DNA from: Synechococcus sp. MU1642 | Lineage (GTDB): Bacteria; Cyanobacteriota; Cyanobacteriia; PCC-6307; Cyanobiaceae | NCBI RefSeq assembly: GCF_020514115.1 | Contig: NZ_VTKZ01000008.1 | Span: 1-64,000, forward strand | Reading direction: 5' to 3' | DNA: 64,000 nt | Part shown: one piece after another, positions 9,963 to 20,001 of the stretch | How positions within the stretch are numbered: position 1 is the stretch's first letter | How the letters are laid out: every line of letters begins with the position of its first letter | Notes under the pieces: model-generated | Database searches by the model: none | The model's input: only the letters and a program-made list of their open reading frames with translations | Told to the model about the DNA's origin: nothing | Position numbers and translations under genes: made by a program

Positions 9963-10416
9963 TGCAATCCAGACTCACACAGCAGTTCGCCCTGACACTC
10001 AAGGGCCAAAAGCTGGGGGGCCAGCTCAGCGGGGGAGCACTGCAAATGAAGCAACAGCTGATTAAGGTCACCCCCGAGCCGATGGCCTCCATCAACCGTT
10101 GATGCTTGCCGCGTGAACCCCCTGACCTCAAAGGGCAATCACCAAGAGAAGCAAACAACTCCTTGGGGTGAATAAGGCCGTCGCACCATCCCACAGCAGG
10201 GCATTGCTGCCCCGACATGACCAACGGCGGGCATCACCCTGAACCACCCAAACCGGGCACTGCATCCGTCTCGCCCAGCGGGCCCAAATCAGTGCTCGGC
10301 TGCGTTGCGGATACACCACCACAAGCGCTTGGGCAAAAGCCACCAACCAACGATTCCGCGCCAGCCCCGAGCAAATACATGTGCAGCAACACAGCGTCGG
10401 CGACTCAGGGTTTGAT
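9941..10416 (-). pseudogene. dprA: Degraded 3' part of dprA
   Basis: Fragments of the DNA-processing protein DprA/Smf lie in shifted frames. From about 10370 to 10160 the minus strand encodes GLARNRWLVAFAQALVVVYP, then RALIWARWARRM and SNALLWDGATALFTP, which match the Rossmann-domain end of DprA. RLMEAIGSGV (about 10070) and DLNQLLLHLQCSPAELAPQL (from about 10060) match its winged-helix tail in two other frames. Only about 470 bases remain of a gene normally near 1.1 kb, so it is truncated and frameshifted. It sits between prmC and the thioesterase. Confidence 0.7.
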
Positions 10417-10821
10417 TCAGAGCGCTTGGCGCACCAGCTGATCCATTACCTCGTGCAGCTGCGCCGGCACGCGCCGGAGCACGCGCCCCTCACGCAGCAT
10501 CACCAAATTCACCGACGCCTCCGCCACCACCGTGTTTCTGCAGACAAAGCGAGAAACCCATGGCCAGCGCACCCCCTGCTGACCAGGGCATCTGCTTTCA
10601 ACACACACTTCGTCGCCGTGCCGGAGCGGCTGGCGGTAATCCAAGTGAAGGGACACCACCGGCATATCGACACCCATCACGGTCATGGCGGCATAACCCA
10701 GGCCAGCAGCCTGGAGGGCCTCCACTCTGGCTTCCTCCAGCCACTGCACATAGGCCCCGTGCCACATCACCCCGGCGTAATCGGTGTGCTGCGGGAGAAC
10801 ACGCTTAGTCAGGGTGTACAT
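10417..10821 (-). CDS. Hotdog-fold acyl-CoA thioesterase (YbgC/4HBT family)
   Basis: Small 134-residue hotdog thioesterase. The catalytic segment HTDYAGVMWHGAYVQWLEEA has the family's Asp and the HGxY/W pattern. Cyanobacterial relatives include 1,4-dihydroxy-2-naphthoyl-CoA hydrolase of phylloquinone synthesis; whether this gene does that is not shown by the sequence. It lies upstream of the dprA relic and divergent from the Usp gene. Confidence 0.8.
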   Translation of the reverse strand: MYTLTKRVLPQHTDYAGVMWHGAYVQWLEEARVEALQAAGLGYAAMTVMGVDMPVVSLHLDYRQPLRHGDEVCVESRCPGQQGVRWPWVSRFVCRNTVVAEASVNLVMLREGRVLRRVPAQLHEVMDQLVRQAL

Positions 10822-10888
10822 GATCCGCGTAACGCTGTGACATCAGCTTGTCTCCACGGAGGAAACCGCCCATAGGCTTCCGTAGAGG

Positions 10889-11752
10889 ATGCTTCATCTC
10901 CCTGTGTTCAGGAACCTTCTGATTGCCGACTCCGGCAAGGGTCACGTCGAGGAAATGATCCGGATGCTTCAGGACATTCCCAGCCTGAAGGCCGCACAAA
11001 TCAATTTGCTGCATGTGGTCTCGGAACAGAGCAAGTCGCAATCCGACGGCCATCGCGACGAAGCAGAAAACCTCTTGAACAGCGCAATCACGCGCATGGG
11101 ACTCAGTCCATCAAGTGTGAGCACCTTGATTCGTGAGGGTGACACCAAGCAGACCGTTCTCAAGGTTGCCGATGAAGTTCAGGCTGACCTGATCGTGATG
11201 GGATCCCGCGGGCTGGGTCGTCTTCAATCGATTCTGGCCAACAGCACCAGCCAATACGTCTTTCAGCTGTCCACCCGGCCAATGCTGCTGGTGCGGGACG
11301 ACCTCTACGTCAAGCATGTCAACCGCGTGATGGTGACGATCGACGGAACAGGCGTGGGGGACGACGCCCTTCGCACAGCCTGCGAACTAGTGCGTGAAAT
11401 CCCTGGCGGAACCCTCACCGGTGTCCATGTTGTTCGCCAAGAATCAGCACCCTCCCGGGGAGGCCGAACAAAAGCGGACGAGGTTCTCGACGCCGCTGTT
11501 CAGCGAGCCAGAGGCTTCGGCGTTGATATGAAAGCCGTTCACACCGAAGGGAAAGACATCGGTCGCAGTGTTTGCCTGGCCGCATCTGAGTGCAACGCCG
11601 ACCTGTTGGTCATCGCCTCCCAAGACCGACGGCCTCTTGTCGCCAGAGGGCTCGTGGATTTGGACAAGCTACTGGGCGGATCAGTCAGCGACTACATCCG
11701 TGTGCACGCACCAGCGCCTGTGCTGCTGGTGCGTGAGCCTGAACAAGGCTGA
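10889..11752 (+). CDS. Tandem universal stress protein
   Basis: The 287-residue cytosolic protein has two Usp (alpha/beta nucleotide-binding) domains. The first domain ends with LIVMGSRGLGRLQSILANST, the classic G-2x-G-9x-G(S/T) ATP-binding signature. The second ends with the weaker LLVIASQDRRPLV...GSVSDYI. Function is general stress or nucleotide sensing; partners are unknown. A psbM gene on the opposite strand begins its stop 2 bases past this gene. Confidence 0.85.
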   Translation: MLHLPVFRNLLIADSGKGHVEEMIRMLQDIPSLKAAQINLLHVVSEQSKSQSDGHRDEAENLLNSAITRMGLSPSSVSTLIREGDTKQTVLKVADEVQADLIVMGSRGLGRLQSILANSTSQYVFQLSTRPMLLVRDDLYVKHVNRVMVTIDGTGVGDDALRTACELVREIPGGTLTGVHVVRQESAPSRGGRTKADEVLDAAVQRARGFGVDMKAVHTEGKDIGRSVCLAASECNADLLVIASQDRRPLVARGLVDLDKLLGGSVSDYIRVHAPAPVLLVREPEQG

Positions 11753-11753
11753 A

Positions 11754-11858
11754 TCAAGACTCGCTGTTCTGCGTGCCGATGTAGAGCACGATCAGGAAGA
11801 TCGCCGGAACCAGAATGAAAAGGAGGCTGGCGACGAATCCGAGATCGTTGGTTTCCAT
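11754..11858 (-). CDS. psbM: Photosystem II protein M
   Basis: A 34-residue single-helix protein at the photosystem II dimer interface. The product starts METNDLGFVASLLFILV, typical of PsbM, and continues with a hydrophobic helix and a short polar tail. It is too small for routine ORF calls but the match is strong. It is convergent with the Usp gene. Confidence 0.93.
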   Translation of the reverse strand: METNDLGFVASLLFILVPAIFLIVLYIGTQNSES

Positions 11859-11917
11859 GGCCGTTAAAGGGATCCAGGCGAACGTATCACCGACAAGAGG
11901 TCTGAAGAGCGACTCTC

Positions 11918-12394
11918 TTAGGCCTCGTCACCGGCGGTAGCAGCCTTAGCACCCGGGGCATCCCCATCAGCCACATCCTGATCCTCCTCATCAAGCTCAC
12001 CCACGGGGGGGGCTGGCCATGCCGTGGGCCCCGCCGGCAGCGGCGCCTGCCTAGCCGCAGCCAATCTCGAATCAGCATTAGCAAGCCTCACCTGAGGCCG
12101 GGTAAGCACCATCACGGACTTCTCCACCAGGGCCTGACATGCCAAACGCCACTGTTCGGGTCGGCGGCGCAACTTGCTGTCTTCGACAGCGGTGCGTGCC
12201 GTCAGTGCATCGGCGTTGTCTTCATCAACCACGGAAACGAAGCAGGTGATGCATTGGCCACAGCCACCGCAGTTGCCCAGCTGCCCCTTCAAGCCGTAGA
12301 GCTCGATGCCCTCGCGCCGGGCGACCTCACGAAGATTTTCGCCGGGATAACACTCCACATCACGCCCTTCGCGAACAAACCTGATAACGGGCAT
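11918..12394 (-). CDS. 2Fe-2S ferredoxin-like protein
   Basis: Soluble plant-type ferredoxin domain with a C-terminal extension. The 158-residue product has the cluster-binding cysteines in LGNCGGCGQCITCFVSV and a later Cys in RLACQAL. The last 50 residues are Ala/Pro/acid rich. I start at 12394 (MPVIRFVREG), since the longer form adds only six residues. It is divergent from psbB, so a role tied to photosystem II is possible but unproven. Confidence 0.85.
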   Translation of the reverse strand: MPVIRFVREGRDVECYPGENLREVARREGIELYGLKGQLGNCGGCGQCITCFVSVVDEDNADALTARTAVEDSKLRRRPEQWRLACQALVEKSVMVLTRPQVRLANADSRLAAARQAPLPAGPTAWPAPPVGELDEEDQDVADGDAPGAKAATAGDEA

Positions 12395-12576
12395 GAGCTC
12401 ACAAGCAACCAATCCCCATCATGGGCCGAAGCGTTGCGTTTTGTGAACAGCTAAGCCCTGACTTTCTTGTCACTGACCGTTGCGGGCAAGTCACTTTTCC
12501 CCCGCCCTATGGACTGAAGCCCTTACGATCGCCCATGTCTGACTGCTTATGCAGTCTTGTCCTCCGAACCTGACCC

Positions 12577-14136
12577 ATGGGATTGCCCTGGTATCGGGTG
12601 CACACCGTCGTCATTAATGACCCGGGCCGCCTTTTGGCTGTGCACCTCATGCATACAGCCCTCGTAGCCGGCTGGGCCGGCTCCATGGCTCTCTACGAGC
12701 TGGCCATTTTCGATCCGTCCGACCCTGTCCTGAACCCCATGTGGCGTCAGGGCATGTTTGTGATGCCCTTCATGTCCCGCCTTGGCGTAACCGGCAGCTG
12801 GGGTGGATGGAGCATCACCGGCGAAACGGGTGTTGATCCCGGTTTCTGGAGTTTCGAGGGCGTTGCTGCCGCTCACATTGTTTTCTCCGGCCTGATGATG
12901 CTTGCCGCCATCTGGCATTGGACTTATTGGGACCTTGAGATCTGGCAAGACCCACGCACGGGCGAACCAGCCCTCGACCTGCCGAAGATCTTCGGTATCC
13001 ACCTTCTTCTTGCTGGTCTCGGCTGCTTCGGCTTCGGCGCTTTCCATCTAACTGGCGTCTTCGGGCCTGGTATGTGGATCTCTGACCCTTATGCGCTGAC
13101 TGGCCACCTAGAGGCCGTCCAACCGTCTTGGGGACCTGAAGGCTTCAACCCCTTCAACCCTGGCGGCATCGTTGCCCACCACATTGCTGCTGGCATCGTC
13201 GGCATCATTGCCGGCATTTTCCACATCACCACACGTCCACCCGAGCGTCTCTACAAAGCGCTTCGGATGGGCAACATAGAAACGGTTCTTGCAAGCGCGA
13301 TCGCAGCCGTGTTCTTCGCCGCCTTTATCGTGGCCGGAACCATGTGGTACGGCTCTGCAGCAACTCCCGTCGAGCTGTTTGGCCCCACCCGCTATCAATG
13401 GGATCAGAGCTACTTCAAAACTGAAATCAACCGTCGTGTGCAATCCGCGATGGACGATGGAGCCACCCAGGAAGAAGCCTTTGAGGCCATCCCTGAAAAG
13501 CTCGCTTTCTATGACTACGTCGGCAACAGCCCTGCAAAGGGAGGTCTTTTCCGCGTGGGTCCGATGGTGAATGGAGATGGTTTGGCAACATCTTGGGTAG
13601 GCCACATCGCATTTAGCGATAAAGAAGGTCGCAATCTGGAAGTTCGTCGCCTTCCGAACTTCTTCGAAAACTTCCCCGTCGTTCTGCAAGACGATCAAGG
13701 CATTGTTCGTGCCGACATTCCATACCGTCGTGCCGAGGCGAAATTCTCCTTCGAACAACAAGGCGTGACCGCCAAGGTCTTCGGTGGTGCGCTGGACGGC
13801 CAGACCTTTACCGACCCTGCCGATGTGAAGCGTCTCGCACGCAAAGCTCAGCTGGGTGAAGCCTTCGACTTCGACCGTGAGACCTACAACTCTGACGGTA
13901 CGTTCCGCAGCTCACCACGCGGCTGGTTCACCTTTGGCCATGCCACCTTCGCGCTGCTGTTCTTCTTCGGCCACATCTGGCACGGTGCCCGCACCTTGTA
14001 TCGCGACGTGTTCGCTGGTATTGATCCCGACCTCGGAGATCAAGTTGAGTTTGGCCTCTTCGCCAAGCTCGGCGATAAATCCACCCGTCGCCTGCCCGAG
14101 GGCTACGTTCCCCCTGCTGGAACACCCCTCAACTGA
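12577..14136 (+). CDS. psbB: Photosystem II CP47 core antenna protein
   Basis: Chlorophyll-binding inner antenna of photosystem II with six membrane helices and a large lumenal loop. The 519-residue protein starts [20 protein letters not shown] and ends with the usual [12 protein letters not shown] tail. Conserved chlorophyll-ligand histidines lie in helices such as [16 protein letters not shown]. psbT follows after 21 bases. Confidence 0.98.
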   Translation: MGLPWYRVHTVVINDPGRLLAVHLMHTALVAGWAGSMALYELAIFDPSDPVLNPMWRQGMFVMPFMSRLGVTGSWGGWSITGETGVDPGFWSFEGVAAAHIVFSGLMMLAAIWHWTYWDLEIWQDPRTGEPALDLPKIFGIHLLLAGLGCFGFGAFHLTGVFGPGMWISDPYALTGHLEAVQPSWGPEGFNPFNPGGIVAHHIAAGIVGIIAGIFHITTRPPERLYKALRMGNIETVLASAIAAVFFAAFIVAGTMWYGSAATPVELFGPTRYQWDQSYFKTEINRRVQSAMDDGATQEEAFEAIPEKLAFYDYVGNSPAKGGLFRVGPMVNGDGLATSWVGHIAFSDKEGRNLEVRRLPNFFENFPVVLQDDQGIVRADIPYRRAEAKFSFEQQGVTAKVFGGALDGQTFTDPADVKRLARKAQLGEAFDFDRETYNSDGTFRSSPRGWFTFGHATFALLFFFGHIWHGARTLYRDVFAGIDPDLGDQVEFGLFAKLGDKSTRRLPEGYVPPAGTPLN

Positions 14137-14157
14137 TCGCCCTATAGGAACTACACG

Positions 14158-14253
14158 ATGGAAAGCTTCGCTTACGTCCTCATCCTTACCCTTGCGATTG
14201 CCACTCTCTTCTTCGCAATTGCCTTCCGCGATCCGCCGAAAATCGGTAAGTGA
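14158..14253 (+). CDS. psbT: Photosystem II protein T
   Basis: A 31-residue single-helix photosystem II subunit: [20 protein letters not shown] followed by the tail RDPPKIGK. It sits 21 bases after psbB, its usual operon partner, and is followed at once by a terminator. Confidence 0.95.
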   Translation: MESFAYVLILTLAIATLFFAIAFRDPPKIGK

Positions 14254-14263
14254 TTTGATCTCC

Positions 14264-14292
14264 CAAACCCCCGCCAAGGCGGGGGTTTTTTA
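14264..14292 (+). terminator. Terminator of psbB-psbT
   Basis: A stem CCCCCGCC AA GGCGGGGG followed by six T lies 10 bases after the psbT stop. Confidence 0.9.
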
Positions 14293-14454
14293 TGGTTTCC
14301 AACATCCACCGTCGCAAGCCAGTCTCGCCCGCACAAGCAGATCACAGCAGTCTCAAGTCAGCAGCAGCCGACGGCGGAATCCTCAAATGAGACTGATGTC
14401 TACGAGGCCCTTCTCAAGTCTCAAATCACTGTCTACAGTTGGTGCAACTTAACG

Positions 14455-14949
14455 ATGCCCTCGGGGATGCAGTGCCCCTCCTGCCAAAACACAGATAGTC
14501 GCGTTCTCGAATCCAGGGCAGCGGACGGTGGACGCAGCGTGAGACGACGGCGTGAATGCCTCAACTGTGAATTCCGCTTCACCACCTACGAGCGGGTGGA
14601 AACCGTTCCGATCACGGTGATTAAACGCAACGGCAACCGAGAAATCTTCAGTCGCAGCAAGTTGCTGCATGGCTTGAATCGAGCCTGCGAAAAAACGGGC
14701 TTAGACACCTCTCAGCTCGAATCCTTCGTGGAAGACCTCGAACTGCAACTTCAGCAACGCACCGGCAAGGAAGTGAGCAGCACTGAGATCGGTGAATACG
14801 TGCTGCGTGATCTCAAGCGGATCAGCGAAGTGGCCTACATCCGATTCGCATCCGTCTACCGCCAGTTCCGTGGCATTGATGACTTCGTGTCGACCCTGGA
14901 AACACTGAACGCCGATCAGGAACAGAACCATTTGGCCACTGTGCGTTGA
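14455..14949 (+). CDS. nrdR: Transcriptional repressor NrdR
   Basis: Zinc-ribbon plus ATP-cone repressor of ribonucleotide reductase genes. The zinc ribbon ([15 protein letters not shown], then [15 protein letters not shown]) and the ATP-cone ([20 protein letters not shown]) are complete in 164 residues. [10 protein letters not shown] leaves an alternative ATG at 14467 that gives the common start MQCPSC. It lies between psbBT and rpsA, facing the same way. Confidence 0.95.
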   Translation: MPSGMQCPSCQNTDSRVLESRAADGGRSVRRRRECLNCEFRFTTYERVETVPITVIKRNGNREIFSRSKLLHGLNRACEKTGLDTSQLESFVEDLELQLQQRTGKEVSSTEIGEYVLRDLKRISEVAYIRFASVYRQFRGIDDFVSTLETLNADQEQNHLATVR

Positions 14950-14955
14950 ATCGCT

Positions 14956-15015
14956 GCACTGAATCTGTGAGGTGAATCAGTGCTTTGAACCATTGCGCTG
15001 AATCGCGGAGGTGAA
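14956..15015 (+). repeat. Short imperfect direct repeat between nrdR and rpsA
   Basis: Two 21-base copies (14956 to 14976 and 14995 to 15015) agree at 17 positions and share the core CTGAATC and GAGGTGAA. They are 39 bases apart start to start. A further TTGAATCGCTGC lies just before. The role is unknown; it may be chance or a leader element of rpsA. Confidence 0.4.
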
Positions 15016-15118
15016 GCCGACGGCCTGTCTGTAAAGTTGGTAATTCTCCGTGAAACGTCGGCGGGCGTTCCACGTGATTTTCTCGAACTACCCACCTGAG
15101 GTAGACCGCCAGCCCCCC

Positions 15119-16210
15119 ATGTCTGCGACTCCGACAGAAGAACAGATCCAGGATCAAGTTCAGGACGCGAACGCCACAGAAGCCTCTGCAGAAACCGCCG
15201 CCGCCGAACAGGCGTTTGAGGGTGAGGACCTGAGCATTCCTGAAGACATCCCCACCGCGGATGATCCAAGCAGCCGCGCTGCCAGCCGCAACCTGGACGA
15301 CGCCGGATTCACCGTGGATGAGTTCGCGGCTCTCCTCAGCAAGTACGACTACAACTTCAAGCCTGGCGACATCGTTAACGGCACTGTCTTCGCCCTGGAA
15401 TCGAAGGGCGCCATGATCGACATTGGCGCCAAGACAGCTGCCTTCATGCCTCTGCAAGAGGTGTCGATCAACCGGGTCGAGGGTCTAAGCGACGTACTGG
15501 CCCCCGGCGAGATCCGTGAGTTCTTCATCATGAGTGAGGAGAACGAGGATGGTCAGCTGGCACTGTCGATCCGTCGGATCGAATACCAGCGGGCATGGGA
15601 GCGTGTGCGCCAGCTCCAGAAGGAAGATGCCACCATCTACTCCGAGGTGTTTGCCACCAACCGTGGTGGTGCCCTGGTGCGCGTTGAAGGTCTGCGGGGC
15701 TTCATCCCCGGGTCCCACATCAGCACCCGCAAGCCGAAGGAAGAACTGGTTGCCGACTTCCTGCCTCTGAAATTTCTCGAGGTGGACGAAGAGCGCAACC
15801 GCCTGGTGCTCAGCCACCGCCGCGCCCTGGTGGAGCGGAAGATGAATCGCCTGGAAGTAGGCGAAGTTGTGGTGGGTACCGTCCGCGGCATCAAGCCCTA
15901 CGGCGCCTTCATCGACATCGGTGGTGTCAGCGGTCTGCTGCACATTTCCGAGATCAGCCATGAGCACATCGAGACCCCCCACTCGGTGCTGAACGTGAAT
16001 GATCAGATGAAAGTGATGATCATCGATCTGGATGCCGAGCGCGGCCGGATTTCCCTGTCCACGAAGGCTCTTGAGCCCGAACCCGGCGACATGCTCACCG
16101 ACCCCCAAAAGGTGTTTGAGAAGGCCGAGGAAATGGCAGCTCGCTACAAGCAGATGCTGATGGAGCAGGCCGAAGAGGGCGAGGATCCGATCAACTCCAT
16201 GATGATCTGA
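15119..16210 (+). CDS. rpsA: 30S ribosomal protein S1
   Basis: RNA-binding ribosomal protein that helps mRNA reach the 30S subunit. The 363-residue form with three S1 domains is normal for cyanobacteria. Domains are at about residues 75 to 145 (KPGDIVNGTVFALESKGAMI), 160 to 230, and 245 to 315 (VGEVVVGTVRGIKPYGAFID), after an acidic N-terminal tail. The start at 15119 (MSATPTEEQIQ) is favoured over an upstream frame with no family match. Confidence 0.95.
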   Translation: MSATPTEEQIQDQVQDANATEASAETAAAEQAFEGEDLSIPEDIPTADDPSSRAASRNLDDAGFTVDEFAALLSKYDYNFKPGDIVNGTVFALESKGAMIDIGAKTAAFMPLQEVSINRVEGLSDVLAPGEIREFFIMSEENEDGQLALSIRRIEYQRAWERVRQLQKEDATIYSEVFATNRGGALVRVEGLRGFIPGSHISTRKPKEELVADFLPLKFLEVDEERNRLVLSHRRALVERKMNRLEVGEVVVGTVRGIKPYGAFIDIGGVSGLLHISEISHEHIETPHSVLNVNDQMKVMIIDLDAERGRISLSTKALEPEPGDMLTDPQKVFEKAEEMAARYKQMLMEQAEEGEDPINSMMI

Positions 16211-16215
16211 GCCTG

Positions 16216-16989
16216 ATGGTCCAACTGCTGCTGAAGGGACATCCCATCGGCAATTTTCAAGGGGTGCTGTTCGATAAGGACGGCACCCTTTCCCATAGCG
16301 AGCCGCATCTGCTGGCCTTGGCAGACGCACGCATCAACAAAGCCATTGAGATTGCGCGGGAAAAAGCCCCTGCGCTGCAGGCCTCTGAACTAAGAGAAAC
16401 CCTTTGCAGAGCAACCGGTGTTGATAACGGCATGCTCGATCCCGGCGGAACCCTGGCGGTTGCCTCACGGCAAGACAACATCGCCTCGACCGCAACGGTT
16501 TTGTGTCTGTTGGGCTGCTCATGGCCCCAGGCTCTAGCCCTTGCCCATGCCTGCTTTGACGCAGTTGACCAGGACGGCCTGATCGACACAACTCCAAGCC
16601 CGTTGATCAACGGTTCAGGACAACTGCTGCGGGATCTGCACGAGCAGGGCATGACCGCTGCTGTGATCAGCAACGACACCCGATCCGGTGTCGAAGACTT
16701 CCTAGCTCACCATCAGCTCAGCGCAGGCTTTGCCGGCATCTGGAGTGCTGACGACCATCCGCGCAAACCCGATCCACAAGCCGTCCTGGAGCTGTGCGAC
16801 AGGCTTGGCCTGCCACCCCAACGTTGTGCCTTGGTTGGTGATGCGGAAACCGACCTTCAGATGGCCTTGGAGGCCGGCATCGGCGGCGTGATCGGATTCA
16901 CAGGTGGCTGGAGTCGTCCGCCGGAACTGCCGTCAGCACAGCATCTGCTCCACGGCTGGGACGACCTCGCCCTCAGCACAGCCACGTAA
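16216..16989 (+). CDS. HAD-superfamily phosphatase
   Basis: Predicted phosphoglycolate-phosphatase-like hydrolase of 257 residues. Motif I is [12 protein letters not shown], motif II is VISNDTRSG, and the C-terminal acidic motif is [16 protein letters not shown], with Lys in [10 protein letters not shown]. It follows rpsA by 5 bases and precedes metK. The substrate cannot be told from sequence. Confidence 0.85.
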   Translation: MVQLLLKGHPIGNFQGVLFDKDGTLSHSEPHLLALADARINKAIEIAREKAPALQASELRETLCRATGVDNGMLDPGGTLAVASRQDNIASTATVLCLLGCSWPQALALAHACFDAVDQDGLIDTTPSPLINGSGQLLRDLHEQGMTAAVISNDTRSGVEDFLAHHQLSAGFAGIWSADDHPRKPDPQAVLELCDRLGLPPQRCALVGDAETDLQMALEAGIGGVIGFTGGWSRPPELPSAQHLLHGWDDLALSTAT

Positions 16990-17012
16990 AGTCGCGCCAT
17001 CTGGAGCCCCGA

Positions 17013-18248
17013 ATGAGCCGATACGTCTTTACATCCGAATCCGTCACGGAAGGGCATCCCGACAAGATCTGCGACCAGGTGAGCGACGCCGTTCTCGATG
17101 CTCTGCTTGCCCAGGATCCCGCCAGCCGCGTGGCCTGCGAGACCGTAGTGAACACCGGCCTCTGCATGATCACCGGTGAGGTGACCTCCAAAGCGCAGGT
17201 GGATTTCATCCACTTGGTGCGCAATGTGATCAAGGAGATCGGTTACAGCGGAGCCAGGGCCGGTGGCTTCGATGCCAACAGCTGTGCGGTGCTGGTGGCT
17301 CTCGACCAGCAGTCCCCCGACATCGCCCAGGGCGTTAACGAAGCGGACGACCACGCCGGTGATCCTCTGGATCTGGTGGGTGCCGGCGACCAGGGAATCA
17401 TGTTCGGCTACGCCTGCAACGAGACGCCCGAGCTGATGCCGTTGCCGATCAGCCTGGCCCACCGGCTGTCGCGCCGCCTTGCCGAAGTGCGCCACAACGG
17501 AACCCTGGGCTACCTGCTTCCCGATGGCAAAACCCAGGTGAGCGTCGTCTATGAAAACGACAAGCCCGTCTCGATCGACACAATCCTGATCTCCACCCAG
17601 CACACCGCGGAAGTGGATGGGATGAGTGATGAGCAGGGCATCCGCGAGCGCATCACCGAAGACCTATGGACCCATGTGGTGGAGCCAGCGACTGCCGACC
17701 TGACCCTTAAGCCCTCCCGCGAGGCCACCAAGTATCTGGTGAACCCAACCGGCAAGTTCGTGGTGGGCGGCCCTCAGGGCGATGCCGGCCTCACCGGCCG
17801 CAAGATCATCGTGGACACCTATGGCGGCTATGCCCGCCATGGCGGTGGTGCCTTCTCCGGCAAGGACCCCACCAAAGTGGACCGTTCGGCCGCCTATGCC
17901 GCGCGCTATGTGGCCAAGTGCCTCGTGGCCGCAGGGCTCGCCGAAAGGGCCGAGGTGCAGCTGAGCTACGCCATTGGCGTGGCCAAGCCCGTGTCGATCC
18001 TGGTGGAATCCTTCAGCACGAGTGCACTGGCCAACGATGCCCTCACCGCCCTGGTGCAGGAGCACTTCGATCTGCGCCCCGGCGCCATCATCGAAACCTT
18101 CGGTCTGCGCAACCTTCCCCAGCAACGGGGCGGCCGCTTCTATCAGGACACTGCCGCTTACGGCCATTTCGGACGCAACGACCTCAACGCCCCCTGGGAA
18201 AACGTGACAGCAAAAAGCCAGGAGTTGAAGCAGGTCGCCGCGGCCTGA
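17013..18248 (+). CDS. metK: S-adenosylmethionine synthase
   Basis: Makes S-adenosylmethionine from methionine and ATP. The 411-residue protein has the signatures [19 protein letters not shown] near the N terminus and [19 protein letters not shown] near residue 275. Length and spacing are normal. The sugar kinase gene starts 4 bases after its stop. Confidence 0.97.
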   Translation: MSRYVFTSESVTEGHPDKICDQVSDAVLDALLAQDPASRVACETVVNTGLCMITGEVTSKAQVDFIHLVRNVIKEIGYSGARAGGFDANSCAVLVALDQQSPDIAQGVNEADDHAGDPLDLVGAGDQGIMFGYACNETPELMPLPISLAHRLSRRLAEVRHNGTLGYLLPDGKTQVSVVYENDKPVSIDTILISTQHTAEVDGMSDEQGIRERITEDLWTHVVEPATADLTLKPSREATKYLVNPTGKFVVGGPQGDAGLTGRKIIVDTYGGYARHGGGAFSGKDPTKVDRSAAYAARYVAKCLVAAGLAERAEVQLSYAIGVAKPVSILVESFSTSALANDALTALVQEHFDLRPGAIIETFGLRNLPQQRGGRFYQDTAAYGHFGRNDLNAPWENVTAKSQELKQVAAA

Positions 18249-18252
18249 TGCC

Positions 18253-19491
18253 ATGACGGATTCGCTACTGGTGCTCGGAATCGACCTGGGCACCAGCGGA
18301 ATCCGCACAGCCGTTGTGGCCGACAATGGCGTGCTGCTCGACAGCAGATCCCAGGCCTATGCCGGAGACTTCTCCAACCCCAACAGCTGGCGCGAAGGCT
18401 GTGGGGATCTGATCAGGGCAATCCCAGCACAACTGCGATCCCAGCTGAGGGCGCTCGCCGTGGATGGCACATCCGGCACGCTACTGGCCTGTGATCGCGA
18501 TGGTCGCCCACTGGGGGAGGCACTTCCCTACTCCCAGAGCTGCCCTGAGCTGCAGTCAGCATTGCAGCCGCTGGTCGATCGAGGCAGCCCTGCCGCCAGC
18601 TGCAGCGGCAGCCTGGCCCGGGCCTTGCGGCTTCTCAGCTGCCATGGAGAGGCGATCCTGCTGCGGCATCAGGCCGACTGGATCAGCGGGTGGCTGCTGA
18701 ACGATTGGCGCTGGGGGGAAGAAGGCAACAACCTGCGACTGGGCTGGGATCTGATCAGCAACAGCTGGCCAGACCGCTTTGCCGAACAGACATGGCGGCA
18801 GGCTTTACCCGAAATCCGTCGGAGCGGCAGCATTCTCGGGACGATCGCACCGGATCAGGCCAAGGCCTTGGGCCTGGCGGACGATCTGATGATCGTGGCG
18901 GGAACCACCGATTCCAATGCCGCCGTGCTCGCCGCCAATCCCGGACCTGGAGATGGGATCACCGTGCTGGGGACCACGCTAGTGATGAAGTGCTTCACCA
19001 AAACGCCCCTGCACGCCCCGGGGGTGACCAGCCATCGCGTTGGTGGACGCTGGCTCTGTGGAGGCGCCTCCAATGCAGGGGCCGGGGTGCTGCGGCGTTT
19101 CTACAGCGATGAGCAGCTCAGCGAACTGAGCCGCCAGATCAACCCCGACACCGACAGCGGACTCCGCCTGCGGCCGCTCCCCTGCCCAGGGGAACGGTTC
19201 CCTGTAGATGATCCAGAGCTGCTACCGGTACTTGAACCACGGCCGGTGAGTGATGCCCTCTTCCTGCATGGACTGCTCGAAGGTCTTGCCGAAATCGAAG
19301 CGCAGGGTTGGCAACGCCTGAACGAACTTGGTGCTTCCGTACCTCTGCGGATCATCAGCATCGGCGGTGGAGCGCGCAATCCCCAATGGAGACGGCTGCG
19401 AGAACGGCGTCTTGGCTGCGCTGTAACGAGTTGCCAAACACCCCCTGCTGCAGGGGTGGCGCGACTGGCCCAAAAGGCCCTGGTCGGGTAA
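18253..19491 (+). CDS. FGGY-family carbohydrate kinase
   Basis: ASKHA-fold sugar kinase. The phosphate-1 loop is LGIDLGTSGIRTAVV, and later motifs are AGTTDSNAAVLAANPG and SIGGGARNPQWRRL. At 412 residues it is shorter than xylulokinases of about 480 to 500, which fits the cyanobacterial/plant D-ribulose kinase-like branch. The assignment to ribulose is an inference. It follows metK closely. Confidence 0.82.
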   Translation: MTDSLLVLGIDLGTSGIRTAVVADNGVLLDSRSQAYAGDFSNPNSWREGCGDLIRAIPAQLRSQLRALAVDGTSGTLLACDRDGRPLGEALPYSQSCPELQSALQPLVDRGSPAASCSGSLARALRLLSCHGEAILLRHQADWISGWLLNDWRWGEEGNNLRLGWDLISNSWPDRFAEQTWRQALPEIRRSGSILGTIAPDQAKALGLADDLMIVAGTTDSNAAVLAANPGPGDGITVLGTTLVMKCFTKTPLHAPGVTSHRVGGRWLCGGASNAGAGVLRRFYSDEQLSELSRQINPDTDSGLRLRPLPCPGERFPVDDPELLPVLEPRPVSDALFLHGLLEGLAEIEAQGWQRLNELGASVPLRIISIGGGARNPQWRRLRERRLGCAVTSCQTPPAAGVARLAQKALVG

Positions 19492-19517
19492 GAATTCCGG
19501 CATCACGCCCAGCCCCC

Positions 19518-19631
19518 ATGCCCACCAATCTCCGCGAAGTTCTGGCTATCGGCCTCTTCGTCGTGCTGGCCGGGTATGTGGGCTTCAGTGGCATCCGCCT
19601 CGGCCTTTTGTTGATCGAGCGCTTCGCTTGA
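19518..19631 (+). CDS. Small single-helix membrane protein
   Basis: A 37-residue product starting MPTNLREVLAIGLFVVLAGY with one hydrophobic helix and a second apolar stretch (GIRLGLLLIERFA). Small proteins of this kind are common among photosystem and NDH subunits, but I do not recognise this one. Start at 19518 chosen because the longer frame overlaps the kinase. Confidence 0.6.
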   Translation: MPTNLREVLAIGLFVVLAGYVGFSGIRLGLLLIERFA

Positions 19632-19671
19632 GCCGATCACTGCAAAGATTGCATTAACCCGTTTGATCCCG

Positions 19672-19947
19672 ATGCCTGCAGACCCCCTCACTGATGCCGT
19701 CAGCACACGGATCTGCAAACACATGAACGACGACCATGCCGAGGCGGTGCTCGCCTACGCCAAGCACTACGGCGGCGTCAGCAATCCCGCTGCAGCTCGC
19801 ATGGTGTCTGTGAAAGCGGAAACCATGGAACTGGAGGTGGATGGCGCGAGCGTCAGCATCGCCTTCGATCACACCCTCACCGACAGCGAAGACGCCCACC
19901 GCACCTTGGTGGCGATGCTGCGGGCGATGCCCAAAGAAGGCGCCTGA
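19672..19947 (+). CDS. DUF2470 / heme-utilisation-like protein
   Basis: A 91-residue protein with the pattern ICKHMNDDHAEAVLAYAKHYGG, typical of the C-terminal DUF2470 domain also seen in heme-iron utilisation and glutamyl-tRNA reductase-binding proteins. MPADPL at 19672 or an ATG three codons earlier could be the start. The precise role in cyanobacteria is not known to me. Confidence 0.75.
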   Translation: MPADPLTDAVSTRICKHMNDDHAEAVLAYAKHYGGVSNPAAARMVSVKAETMELEVDGASVSIAFDHTLTDSEDAHRTLVAMLRAMPKEGA

Positions 19948-20001
19948 TCTCGGACCGATTCGGCCCAGCAGTGGAACCCTCGTCGCAACGATCGATCTGC
20001 T

